NCBI GenBank assembly: GCA_005881495.1 | Contig: VBHI01000298.1 | Location: 1-6,689, forward strand | Source: Chloroflexota bacterium | GTDB taxonomy: Bacteria; Chloroflexota; Ktedonobacteria; Ktedonobacterales; Ktedonobacteraceae | Direction of reading: 5' to 3' | Length of the DNA stretch: 6,689 nucleotides | Shown: piece by piece, positions 1-6,195 of the stretch | How the letters are laid out: every line of letters starts with the position of its first letter | How positions within the stretch are numbered: position 1 is the stretch's first letter | Made by a program: the position numbers and the translations under genes | Notes under the pieces: model-generated | What the model was told of the DNA's origin: nothing | The model's database searches: none | The model's input: only the letters and a program-made list of their open reading frames with translations

Positions 1-503
1 TAACGACGCGGATCCAGCAGTTGCCAGGGACGACGGATTGCATGGTATTCCAGCACATGCATAGCCGGATGAAAAGACGACTTGAAGGTGCGGGGGACGA
101 CGAGATTGCCAAAGCTGTCAAAGATGACATAGACTGCAACTCCCTCCTCGGCTTTCCGCGCGAGATGTTCTTGAAATTCCTGGCCAACAGCATCATCTTT
201 CCAGATGTATGTTTCTAGATAAATACTCTCCTGTGCCGTATCGATTGCCTCGAGCATGGCATCAAACAGCTCACGTCCGTAGGAGTACAGTTTGAGGACA
301 TTCTCCCCAACCTGCACTTCCTTGAATGGTTCATGGGGAAAGCTCACCTCATGTTTGCGCTGTTTTCCTAACGCGGCAATGACGAGGATGACTGCCGCTG
401 TCAGGACCTGCAATGTCAATATACCCAGCAGAGTTATCCCCACCAGGCGTAGGAGAGACACTCTGGAGAATCTCTTGAACCGGACATCTGTTCGTTCTCG
501 CAT
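1..503 (-). CDS. Phospholipase D / cardiolipin synthase-like protein, N-terminal part (cut by window start)
   Basis: Reading the minus strand from ATG at 503 gives 167 codons with no stop to the window edge. Residues 1-14 are basic (MRERTDVRFKRF), about 16-45 form one strongly hydrophobic membrane segment, and from about 65 a phospholipase D-like domain begins: LYSYGRELFDAMLEAID, then IYLETYIWKDDAVG, then a VYVIFDSFGN strand. This pattern (a segment that makes the bound head group accessible, 'I.LE.YI...D..G') is typical of bacterial cardiolipin synthases and related membrane-anchored PLD proteins, which transfer phosphatidyl groups or hydrolyse phosphodiesters. Neither HKD catalytic motif is in the window; the visible end (WQLLDPRRY) is where the family normally leads into the first one. 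The frame is open upstream to a stop at 576-578 but has no other ATG; GAGGTG at 516-521 lies 12 bases upstream of the start. It is divergent from the transporter operon. Function beyond the superfamily is not decidable; complete gene versus N-terminal fragment is also unknown. Confidence 0.85.
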   Translation of the reverse strand, partial: MRERTDVRFKRFSRVSLLRLVGITLLGILTLQVLTAAVILVIAALGKQRKHEVSFPHEPFKEVQVGENVLKLYSYGRELFDAMLEAIDTAQESIYLETYIWKDDAVGQEFQEHLARKAEEGVAVYVIFDSFGNLVVPRTFKSSFHPAMHVLEYHAIRRPWQLLDPRR

Positions 504-623
504 ATTCAACGTGGACACCTCGCTTTCTTGTTTGCAAAGGTAAAAAGCAGAACGTAGTGTATTGCTCGAGGTCTCTCACGGGAATAGACAACGAGCATGA
601 AATTTTGAGGCCAAGAGAGCCAT

Positions 624-637
624 AGGTAACGATACCT
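624..637. promoter_or_regulatory. Palindrome AGGTA-N4-TACCT, possible operator copy 1
   Basis: AGGTA (624-628), spacer ACGA, TACCT (633-637): perfect 5-base arms. It sits 121 bases upstream of the minus-strand phospholipase D-like start. The same arms recur at 797-809 with a 3-base spacer. A dimeric regulator site is inference; no regulator gene is in the window. Confidence 0.3.
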
Positions 638-796
638 CAATACTATCCGCATTGCGTAGCAGAAAGCGTAGTTAGAAGCATAAAAAAACTCAGAAGTCTT
701 TTGTAATATGCGTTTCTTGCCCACTGAAGTCGAGAACAGAGCTTTTTAACGCTCCGTCAAACGCATTTCTTCACGCGCGATTAGTACCCTCATGAC

Positions 797-809
797 AGGT
801 AATATACCT
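797..809. promoter_or_regulatory. Palindrome AGGTA-N3-TACCT, possible operator copy 2
   Basis: AGGTA (797-801), spacer ATA, TACCT (805-809): perfect 5-base arms within the most AT-rich part of the intergenic region, 57 bases upstream of the preferred transporter start. That position suits an operator overlapping the core promoter. The arms match the palindrome at 624-637. Functional meaning is inference. Confidence 0.33.
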
Positions 810-865
810 TATATATGCTCTACGGAGCAAAGTGCCTACATTCACAAGAGGGAGATGCATGTATC

Positions 866-1600
866 ATGCTCTCAGAAAAGTGCGTACCGGATCAACAGAG
901 CACAAATGGCAAGTCACTCCTGCAAGCCATAGGAAAATCCTTTTACGACTCCATCGGCGATATCGTCTTCGGGATGGAGGATGGGACCGTTTCCATCTTT
1001 GGCCTGGTGTTTGGCGTCGCGAGTAGTACGACCAGCAGTTCGGTCGTCTTGCTTGCCGGGGCGACAGGAGCCATTTCCGCCGCAGTCTCAATGATGGCTG
1101 GGACATTTCTGGATGTTGAATCGACCAATGACCAGGCAAAAGCGCAACTGGCCCAGGAGCAAAGGGAGATTGACACCAATCTGGAAGGAGAGAAACAGGA
1201 AGTCAGGAACCGGCTGCGAAATGCCGGCTTTAATGACCAGGATGCGGCGACGATCGCCGATGCGTTGGCCAAGCACCCCAGGACTTTGCTCAAGGTCGAG
1301 GCAGCCTCTGAACTCAATTATGGAAGTACGGAACTGAAAAATCAGTTTGTCCAGTCTGCATGGATGTTCATCTCCGACCTGTTTGCCGCATTTGTTCCCG
1401 TTATACCATTCGCATTTCTTCCCCTGGAGTCTGCGCGCATTGTCTCGCTCATCATCACAGCCACGCTATTGCTTTTGCTTGGTGTAGGACGGGGCCTCAT
1501 AGGACACCGTAATGTCGTGCTTACTGCACTCGAAACACTGGGTATTGCAGCTGCTGCCGCATTGGCGGGCTTTTTGATCGGCAAGCTCGTTACCCACTAG
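866..1600 (+). CDS. VIT1/CCC1-family divalent metal (iron/manganese) transporter
   Basis: A 244-residue membrane protein of the VIT1/CCC1 (DUF125) family; characterised members move Fe2+ or Mn2+ out of the cytosol, often by H+ exchange. The family signature is clear: DIVFGMEDGTVSIFGLVFGV at about residues 32-51, with acidic E38/D39 at the start of helix 1. Helix 2 (about 60-84) carries two Met (M76, M77), a position where VIT1 proteins have a metal-path Met. Residues 85-150 form the cytosolic acidic helical region equivalent to the VIT1 metal-binding domain, with E85, E98, E101, E107, E109, E112 and later E145, E149. Helices 3-5 lie at about 163-185, 188-212 and 216-242. The open frame extends up to ATG at 815, but that codon has no ribosome binding site, whereas AGAGGGAG at 847-854 precedes ATG 866 by 11 bases, so I chose 866. 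It is the first gene of a tight four-gene set; the next starts 20 bp downstream. The metal cannot be told from sequence. Confidence 0.88.
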   Translation: MLSEKCVPDQQSTNGKSLLQAIGKSFYDSIGDIVFGMEDGTVSIFGLVFGVASSTTSSSVVLLAGATGAISAAVSMMAGTFLDVESTNDQAKAQLAQEQREIDTNLEGEKQEVRNRLRNAGFNDQDAATIADALAKHPRTLLKVEAASELNYGSTELKNQFVQSAWMFISDLFAAFVPVIPFAFLPLESARIVSLIITATLLLLLGVGRGLIGHRNVVLTALETLGIAAAAALAGFLIGKLVTH

Positions 1601-1620
1601 ACAAAGGATGGATTGATCAT

Positions 1621-2475
1621 ATGAGTATCAACACAACACAACTCCTTGGAGAGATACCCCTCTTCTCCACTATGGATGACGAAGAGCGCAGACAGCTTCG
1701 TGCGATCATGAGGGAGCGGAGCTTTCAGCCTGGCCAAGTCGTCATGGATGCCAATGACCCAGAAGCTTCCTTCTTTCTTGTTGAACAAGGTGAGATGGAG
1801 GTTTGGCTCACCGATACCGATGGGAAGAAGGTGGTGCTGGAGGTGCTGGGACCCGGAAAGGTCTACGGTAATTTGTTCATGCTCTCTGAAAAGACTCGTT
1901 CGGCCAACGCCACTCCCTCCGGAGAACTGGTCACACTCGAATTAGGCCGGGAAGCGTTCTTTGACTTTTTGCGCCAACGGCCTGATACCGCTATCGATGT
2001 TTTGGTGGAACTGGGTCAGCGGCTCCAAGACACCGACAAGATCTTGCGCACGCGCGTCAGCCGCAACGCGAACGAGGAGCACGATGAAACCATTTCACTC
2101 GGGCAGCGGGTCGCCGATCTCATCGCCGATTTTAGTGGTACGCTGGCATTCCTGCTCCTGAACCTTACGGTCTTTGTCGTCTGGATTTTGGTGAACACCC
2201 TGGGGCCGGCGATTTGGCACTTCGATCCCTTCCCCTTTCAGTTTCTCACGATGTCCGTGTCACTCGAGGCAATCTTTCTTTCCATTTTTGTCCTGATCAG
2301 CCAGAACCGGCAGGCTGCCAAAGACCGCATCAAGGCGGACCTGGACTACCAGGTGAACGTCAAAACGGAATTGGAGCTGAGTACTATGTCCGAACAGATT
2401 CGTGATATCGAGCAGAAGCTTCATCACATACACCACGATGTTTTGGCAGCCAGAGGTGGGAAAGAGGGAGCATAG
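1621..2475 (+). CDS. Cyclic nucleotide-binding-like domain fused to DUF1003 membrane domain
   Basis: 284 residues. Residues 8-140 form a cNMP-binding/CRP-like beta-barrel: entry motif LLGEIPLFSTMDDEE, then FQPGQVVMDAND, FFLVEQGEMEVWL, VLEVLGPGKVYGN, then a C-terminal helix. Residues 158-253 match DUF1003: GQRVADLIADFSG, a membrane helix at about 173-193 (LLLNLTVFVVWILVN), the conserved FDPFPFQFLT link, a second helix at about 207-227 and the amphipathic tail SQNRQAAKDRIKADLDYQVN. About 250-276 is a charged coiled coil (SEQIRDIEQKLHHIHHDV). In the phosphate-binding cassette the Arg is kept (R93 in TRSA) but the conserved Glu of 'GE' is Asn (G83-N84), so classical cAMP/cGMP binding is uncertain. 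There is no DNA-binding domain, so this is a sensor-like membrane protein, not a transcription factor. AAAGGATGG at 1603-1611 is the ribosome binding site. Its stop codon directly abuts the K+ channel start, which suggests translational coupling and joint action. Confidence 0.87.
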   Translation: MSINTTQLLGEIPLFSTMDDEERRQLRAIMRERSFQPGQVVMDANDPEASFFLVEQGEMEVWLTDTDGKKVVLEVLGPGKVYGNLFMLSEKTRSANATPSGELVTLELGREAFFDFLRQRPDTAIDVLVELGQRLQDTDKILRTRVSRNANEEHDETISLGQRVADLIADFSGTLAFLLLNLTVFVVWILVNTLGPAIWHFDPFPFQFLTMSVSLEAIFLSIFVLISQNRQAAKDRIKADLDYQVNVKTELELSTMSEQIRDIEQKLHHIHHDVLAARGGKEGA

Positions 2476-3465
2476 ATGGAAAGCATGCGGACCATTGAAC
2501 TCATACTTGGCAGCATCATTGTTGTCTCAACCCTTGTTGATATCTTCCAATCGGCCGTGGTTCCGCGTCCCACGCGAAGATCGCTTCGCCTGGCTCCTTT
2601 CCTACTGAATGGAATGTGGCCTCTGTGGAAATGGATCGCGCTCCGCTTTCCCTCAGCGAAATATCGTGCAGCTTTTTTAGGCATCTATGCGCCACTGACC
2701 GTCGTCGTGCTTTTACTCGTCTGGGGAATAGCACTCATCTTCGGCTATGGGCTGCTCTTCCTGGCCCTCCATGGCGAGCTTCAGCCCCGGCTGAACGACC
2801 TGGGAACTGCCCTGTACTTTGCCGGGACATCGCTGTTGACGCTCGGATTTGGCGATATCGTTGCCACAGGAGGAATCACGCGCGTCCTGGCGCTCTGCGC
2901 CGGCGCATCGGGCATGGCTATCGTGAGCGGCGTTATTAGCATGTTCTTTTCTCTCTATAGCTCACTCGGGCACCGTGAGGTGCTGGTACTGGAGACCCAT
3001 GCTCGCTTGAAGATGCAGGAGGAACTGCCAGGATTTTTGGCAGCGTGGGAAGAGTGGTCAACCGAGGTTCTGATCGGCTCTCTTTCCTATCCCGTACTGC
3101 CCTACTTTCGCTCAGTGCGCCCCTATGAATCCTGGGTTAGCGCGCTCGGTGCCCTCCTCGACGCGGCAACGCTGATCATGAGCTGTATAGAAGATGGACC
3201 AGCGGGACCTGCAACCCTCTTGTACCATAGTGGTTGTCAACTGGCGAATGACCTCAAAGACTACTTCAAAATTTCGCCCGCGCAATCAGAGGCCGGGACT
3301 CCAAAAAGAAGCTTTGAGGCTGCATACACACGCCTGAAGTCGGCCGGATTCTGTCTTGCTGATCCAGAACCCGCCTGGGCCTCATTTATTAAATTACGAT
3401 CAGCATACGCAGAGGCACTTCACAGTTTGACGAAGTACTGGGTTGTACCCCAGAGAAAGTTCTGA
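2476..3465 (+). CDS. Two-transmembrane K+ channel with uncharacterised C-terminal domain
   Basis: 329 residues. The pore module (Ion_trans_2 type) is plain: outer helix at about 70-98, pore helix at about 110-121, selectivity filter T122-L-G-F-G-D127, inner helix at about 134-162. An extra hydrophobic segment at about 7-28 (IELILGSIIVVSTLVDIF) precedes it. The filter predicts K+-selective conduction across the plasma membrane, as a tetramer by family rule. The cytosolic part, 163-329, shows no RCK nucleotide-binding glycine motif and no cNMP barrel. It includes SYPVLPYFRS followed by SWVSALGALLDAATLIM, which I recall as a recurrent but unassigned C-terminal extension of bacterial channels of this kind. 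The start ATG at 2476 follows the upstream TAG with no gap, and AAAGAGGGAG at 2461-2470 is the ribosome binding site; ATG at 2485 is an alternative. Gating by the neighbouring cNMP/DUF1003 protein is a hypothesis only. Confidence is high for the channel, low for its physiology. Confidence 0.88.
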   Translation: MESMRTIELILGSIIVVSTLVDIFQSAVVPRPTRRSLRLAPFLLNGMWPLWKWIALRFPSAKYRAAFLGIYAPLTVVVLLLVWGIALIFGYGLLFLALHGELQPRLNDLGTALYFAGTSLLTLGFGDIVATGGITRVLALCAGASGMAIVSGVISMFFSLYSSLGHREVLVLETHARLKMQEELPGFLAAWEEWSTEVLIGSLSYPVLPYFRSVRPYESWVSALGALLDAATLIMSCIEDGPAGPATLLYHSGCQLANDLKDYFKISPAQSEAGTPKRSFEAAYTRLKSAGFCLADPEPAWASFIKLRSAYAEALHSLTKYWVVPQRKF

Positions 3466-3475
3466 AGGTGATGTT

Positions 3476-5212
3476 ATGATGGTATTGCGAAAAGCATATC
3501 GCGCTAAGATCGTATATCTCTGTGCGCTTTTCCTCACGCTGCTCTTGCCGCTCGCGACACTGATCGGTTGTAATCAGGCTACTCCGCCCCCGTTTGAATC
3601 GCTTAATCTTGGTATCCCTGCAGAGGCGCTGCAATCGCCCGTCAAGGGTCCATTGCCCGTCGCGACAGAGTTGCACGTTGGCATCACCTTCAAAGTTGAC
3701 CCCCAGGTGCTTAACCAGGTCGGTCAACGGCCACTCCAACCGAGGCAGTCATCCAACCTGGAACAATTTGCCAGGCGTCTCGGCATTGACGATGCCACCT
3801 ATCAAAAAATCAAAGACTTCTTCAACGCAAAAGGGCTTGTCTTGCAACTGAGCAAGCTACGGACCTACCTGTCCGTTGACGCGAAGGCAGCAACCATTGC
3901 CAGGTTGCTGCAAACAACGTTCGTCATTCACCAGTACAATGGTCGGACGTTCTACGCTCCCAAGACGCCGCCTAGAGTCCCTACCTTTTTAGCCAATTCC
4001 ATTGCTGCAATCACAGGATTGGATAACTATAGCAAGCCTCCCGTACACGCGCTCCATTTCAGCCTTCCACAAGGATCACGTGTATCGCAGCATGCAGCGC
4101 TCGATTGTAGTCCAGTTGATCAGACGCTGACACCAGCGGATGTTGCCGGGGCCTACGGTTACAACACACTCTGGCAGCGAGGCCTGCACGGTGAGAATAT
4201 GACCATCAATCTCGTTGAGACCGATGGCTCGTACCAGGACGATATTCAGAACTACCTTGGCTGTATTCACTTCAAAGGACATCTTTCGATCGTCAACATC
4301 GATGGTGGCCCATCAAATGCAGAGGGTGAATCGACGCTGGATATACAAATGGCTGCTGGACTGGCACCGGCGGCCTCAATCGTCGTGTACCAGACGGATG
4401 GGAACGCGAGTGACGACCCCTGGACGCAGGTAAACGATGAATTGCAGAAAATTATTGATACGAATACAAACAACGCAAATGCGGGCAGCGTGGTGAGCAT
4501 CAGCCTGGGAATAGACGAGGGAGATATCTCATCCGATGACGTCCACGCCCTCGATAGCAGCCTGCAACAACTGACGAAGGTGGAGCATATGACGGTCTTC
4601 GTCGCCAGCGGCGACTGTGCAGCGTATGCCGACGAGCAATTTGGAGATCTCTCAGTGAGCTTTCCCGCCAGTGATCCCTGGGCTGTGGCTGTCGGGGGTA
4701 CAGATCTGTCCGTCAATGACCAGCACAACCGTACAAATGAGGTGGCGTGGTCAGAATTTCCGAACATTTTTAAGTGCAAAAATAGCTGGGGCACCGGCGG
4801 TGGAAATAGTAGTTTATTTCATCGCCCGAACTGGCAAATGGCAAACGGAGTCAATAACAAATACTCGAAAAACGTACGCCAATTACCAGACATCTCAGCG
4901 GTCGCGGATCACCTCGCCGTCTTTTTCCAGGGACAATGGGGAGACGTGGGTGGAACAAGCGGAGCTGCGCCAATCTGGGCTACTGGTCAGGCGCTGGTGA
5001 ACGAAGACACGATGCAGCACCTGAACACCTTTGGGTATTCACCGCAGTTGTATTATGCGGCATACAAGCAGGCTGGCGGGAATGGCTACTTCGATATTAC
5101 GAGTGGCAATAACCTGTACTATCCAGCGACTCCCGGCTGGGACTATGCAACAGGTCTCGGCACACCAAACCTCGCGAACTTTGACCAGGCCGTCTCCAGC
5201 ACACTGGCATAA
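3476..5212 (+). CDS. Lipoprotein sedolisin (S53 family, kumamolisin-like acid serine protease)
   Basis: 578 residues from ATG 3476. The N-terminus is basic then hydrophobic and ends in a lipobox, LIGC, with C32 as the predicted lipidated residue, so the enzyme should be tethered outside the membrane. Residues about 61-185 are the kumamolisin-type activation prodomain; a linker follows and the catalytic domain starts near L218 (LTPADVAGAYGY). All S53 catalytic elements are visible: E285 and D289 in GESTLD, the oxyanion Asp D380 in VASGDC, and nucleophile S495 in GGTSGAAP. The C-terminal calcium site is also kept: D540 in YFDITSG and the GWDYATGLGTPN loop with D556. Family members cleave proteins at acidic pH, and the prodomain is removed by self-processing on acidification. 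The frame is open to ATG 3443 inside the channel gene, but AAGGTG at 3466-3471 and a proper signal peptide favour 3476 (ATG 3479 also possible). It is 10 bp after the channel gene and likely last in the operon. Confidence 0.92.
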   Translation: MMVLRKAYRAKIVYLCALFLTLLLPLATLIGCNQATPPPFESLNLGIPAEALQSPVKGPLPVATELHVGITFKVDPQVLNQVGQRPLQPRQSSNLEQFARRLGIDDATYQKIKDFFNAKGLVLQLSKLRTYLSVDAKAATIARLLQTTFVIHQYNGRTFYAPKTPPRVPTFLANSIAAITGLDNYSKPPVHALHFSLPQGSRVSQHAALDCSPVDQTLTPADVAGAYGYNTLWQRGLHGENMTINLVETDGSYQDDIQNYLGCIHFKGHLSIVNIDGGPSNAEGESTLDIQMAAGLAPAASIVVYQTDGNASDDPWTQVNDELQKIIDTNTNNANAGSVVSISLGIDEGDISSDDVHALDSSLQQLTKVEHMTVFVASGDCAAYADEQFGDLSVSFPASDPWAVAVGGTDLSVNDQHNRTNEVAWSEFPNIFKCKNSWGTGGGNSSLFHRPNWQMANGVNNKYSKNVRQLPDISAVADHLAVFFQGQWGDVGGTSGAAPIWATGQALVNEDTMQHLNTFGYSPQLYYAAYKQAGGNGYFDITSGNNLYYPATPGWDYATGLGTPNLANFDQAVSSTLA

Positions 5213-5354
5213 ACTGCGATTGAGAACGCCGAAAGCCCGGAAACTTGCACAGCGAGTGGTACGCTAGAGGGAAACTTGAATAACGTCGTCATGAGGCATC
5301 GGAACTTTTCATACTGATGTTCTCACTAAGAATCCAGCAGAAGGAGGAATGAAC
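5213..5354. other. Intergenic spacer between protease and pentapeptide gene
   Basis: 142 bp with no gene. I saw no strong terminator hairpin followed by a T run, and no well-spaced promoter. It contains a 9-base direct repeat GGAAACTTG at 5239-5247 and 5270-5278, of unknown meaning. The gap is much larger than those inside the upstream operon, so a separate promoter for the next gene is likely. Confidence 0.4.
5342..5347 (+). promoter_or_regulatory. Strong ribosome binding site AGGAGG deciding the pentapeptide start
   Basis: AGGAGG ends 1 base before ATG 5349 and 7 bases before ATG 5355. Only the second spacing is functional by usual rules, so it selects ATG 5355. Confidence 0.75.
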
Positions 5355-5819
5355 ATGCTATTAAACCAGCACCACCTGGAGCTCTTGAAGAAAGGCGGAG
5401 CGACTACCTGGAATACCTGGAGGCGGTCACATCCCGCCACAGTACCTGAACTGCACGGCGCTGATCTGAGTGGAGTCGATCTAAGCGAATACAATCTCAG
5501 CATGGCTAATTTGAGAGAGGCCAATCTCTCCAAAGCTAATCTAAGCGCGTCCGATCTCATCGAGGCCCATTTAAGCGGAGCTAATCTCGCCAATGCGGAT
5601 CTCTCCGGAGCCCATCTGATCGAGGCAAAACTTGAATTTTGCAACCTGCAAGGCGCAAACCTCACCAATGCCGATTTCACCGGGGCCGACCTGAGTGGAG
5701 CAAACTTGATGACGGCGAATCTGAGTGGAGCAAACTTGAACTGGGCACGCTTAACCGATGCGATTATCACCGAAGAACAATTGAGTAGCGTGAAATCTCG
5801 GCTGGAAGAAACGTTCTAG
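5355..5819 (+). CDS. Pentapeptide-repeat protein with WNTWR N-terminal motif
   Basis: 154 residues. Residues 1-31 carry HHLELLKKGGATTWNTWRR, a short N-terminal segment often placed before pentapeptide repeats in cyanobacterial and Chloroflexota proteins. From about residue 32 to 137 there are about 20 near-perfect A(D/N)LXX repeats (DLSGV, NLREA, NLSKA, DLIEA, NLQGA, DFTGA and so on), predicting a right-handed quadrilateral beta-helix of about five turns. The tail ITEEQLSSVKSRLEE is a capping helix. There is no signal peptide or membrane segment, so it should be cytosolic. Some pentapeptide proteins mimic DNA and protect gyrase (Qnr, MfpA), but nothing here singles out that role, and most family members have no known function. 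The last repeats include an exact 19-base DNA repeat (5691-5739). A long minus-strand open frame opposite it is a by-product of the repetitive codons. Confidence 0.9.
   Translation: MLLNQHHLELLKKGGATTWNTWRRSHPATVPELHGADLSGVDLSEYNLSMANLREANLSKANLSASDLIEAHLSGANLANADLSGAHLIEAKLEFCNLQGANLTNADFTGADLSGANLMTANLSGANLNWARLTDAIITEEQLSSVKSRLEETF
5691..5739 (+). repeat. Exact 19-bp direct repeat inside the pentapeptide gene (30-bp period)
   Basis: CTGAGTGGAGCAAACTTGA occurs at 5691-5709 and again at 5721-5739. The 30-base period equals two pentapeptides, so repeat gain or loss would stay in frame. Other repeats of the gene encode the same residues with different codons, so identity here suggests a fairly recent duplication or gene-internal conversion. 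Confidence 0.8.
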
Positions 5820-5871
5820 GCGAGGAGCCATTGCATAACGCGGAATCTCAATGTTCTGGGAAAGAGTGCAT

Positions 5872-6126
5872 ATGTCTCAACCACCATGCGAATCTCTTGA
5901 AGAAGCAATCCAGAAACTATCACAAGACCTTGACGCTATCGAGAATCAGCTGAAGATTCTTGAAGTCGAGGGCATGAATCACCTGAATCCATGGCGCTAT
6001 TTTGCGCTGCAACCACAAGTTGACCGTCTCATCAAAAAGAAACACGCGCTTCAAGATGCGTGGAATCTCGCGATGTACGAACTGGCCATTTGCCGTTCGG
6101 GTCAGTCATCACCTCGTCATCCTTGA
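5872..6126 (+). CDS. Small helical hypothetical protein
   Basis: 84 residues from ATG 5872; I do not recognise the family. Residues about 8-33 (SLEEAIQKLSQDLDAIENQ) form an acidic heptad-like helix. A central LNPWRYFALQP follows, then a basic-to-amphipathic helix (VDRLIKKKHALQDAWNLAMYEL) to about residue 72, with a polar tail. This looks like an antiparallel helical hairpin or dimeric coiled coil. It has no signal peptide, membrane segment or metal motif. The frame also offers ATG 5851 (91 residues), but GGGAAAGAG at 5858-5866 is 5 bases before ATG 5872, so I prefer the shorter form. It lies 52 bp after the pentapeptide gene and 69 bp before the SnoaL-like gene, on the same strand, so co-transcription is possible. 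Steady codon use and a ribosome binding site support a real gene. Confidence 0.6.
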   Translation: MSQPPCESLEEAIQKLSQDLDAIENQLKILEVEGMNHLNPWRYFALQPQVDRLIKKKHALQDAWNLAMYELAICRSGQSSPRHP

Positions 6127-6195
6127 TGGTCCAGATCCCGATGGAGGATTTCGACGCGAACCCCATGCGAAGTTTTTAAGAAAGGAATACCTTCA

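Larger units (their letters stand above)
504..865. other. Divergent intergenic region (362 bp)
   Basis: No convincing gene lies here; the short open frames in it have no ribosome binding site and no recognisable product. It must hold promoters for the phospholipase D-like gene (leftward) and the transporter operon (rightward). I found no pair of -35/-10 boxes with good spacing on either strand. The AT-rich stretch 799-816 is the likeliest melting region for the rightward promoter. It carries two similar short palindromes (624-637 and 797-809), listed separately. A pair of 6-base arms, TTGAGG at 605-610 and CCTCAA at 635-640, flanks the first palindrome and may be chance. Confidence 0.6.

Noticed and set aside
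292..591. Plus- and minus-strand short open frames over the start of the phospholipase D-like gene
   Set aside because: The other minus-strand frame, starting at 503, gives a hydrophobic anchor and PLD motifs; these frames give nothing recognisable.
792..817. Candidate -35 ATGACA (792-797) with TATATG (812-817) as -10
   Set aside because: Spacing of 14 bases is too short and both boxes are imperfect, so no promoter is called.
943..1317. 124-codon minus-strand open frame inside the VIT1-family gene
   Set aside because: Shadow of a clearly recognisable transporter on the other strand.
4267..4794. 175-codon minus-strand open frame inside the protease gene
   Set aside because: Lies wholly opposite the S53 catalytic domain, whose residues are all present on the plus strand; the product is Ser/Thr-rich with no recognisable domain.
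5239..5278. 9-base direct repeat GGAAACTTG as a mobile-element target duplication
   Set aside because: Only 22 bases separate the copies and there are no inverted ends; probably chance.
5309..5770. 153-codon minus-strand open frame opposite the pentapeptide gene
   Set aside because: Its repetitive, basic product (runs like FAPLRSAPVKSA) is the antisense of the pentapeptide codons; no ribosome binding site or known family.
5355..5819. Pentapeptide protein as a quinolone-resistance (Qnr/MfpA-type) gyrase protector
   Set aside because: Only the generic repeat is shared; no distinguishing loop or feature of that group was seen.
6150..6177. Possible terminator (TTCG/CGAA arms followed by a T run) before the SnoaL-like gene
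   Set aside because: Only a 4-base stem; too weak to call a terminator.
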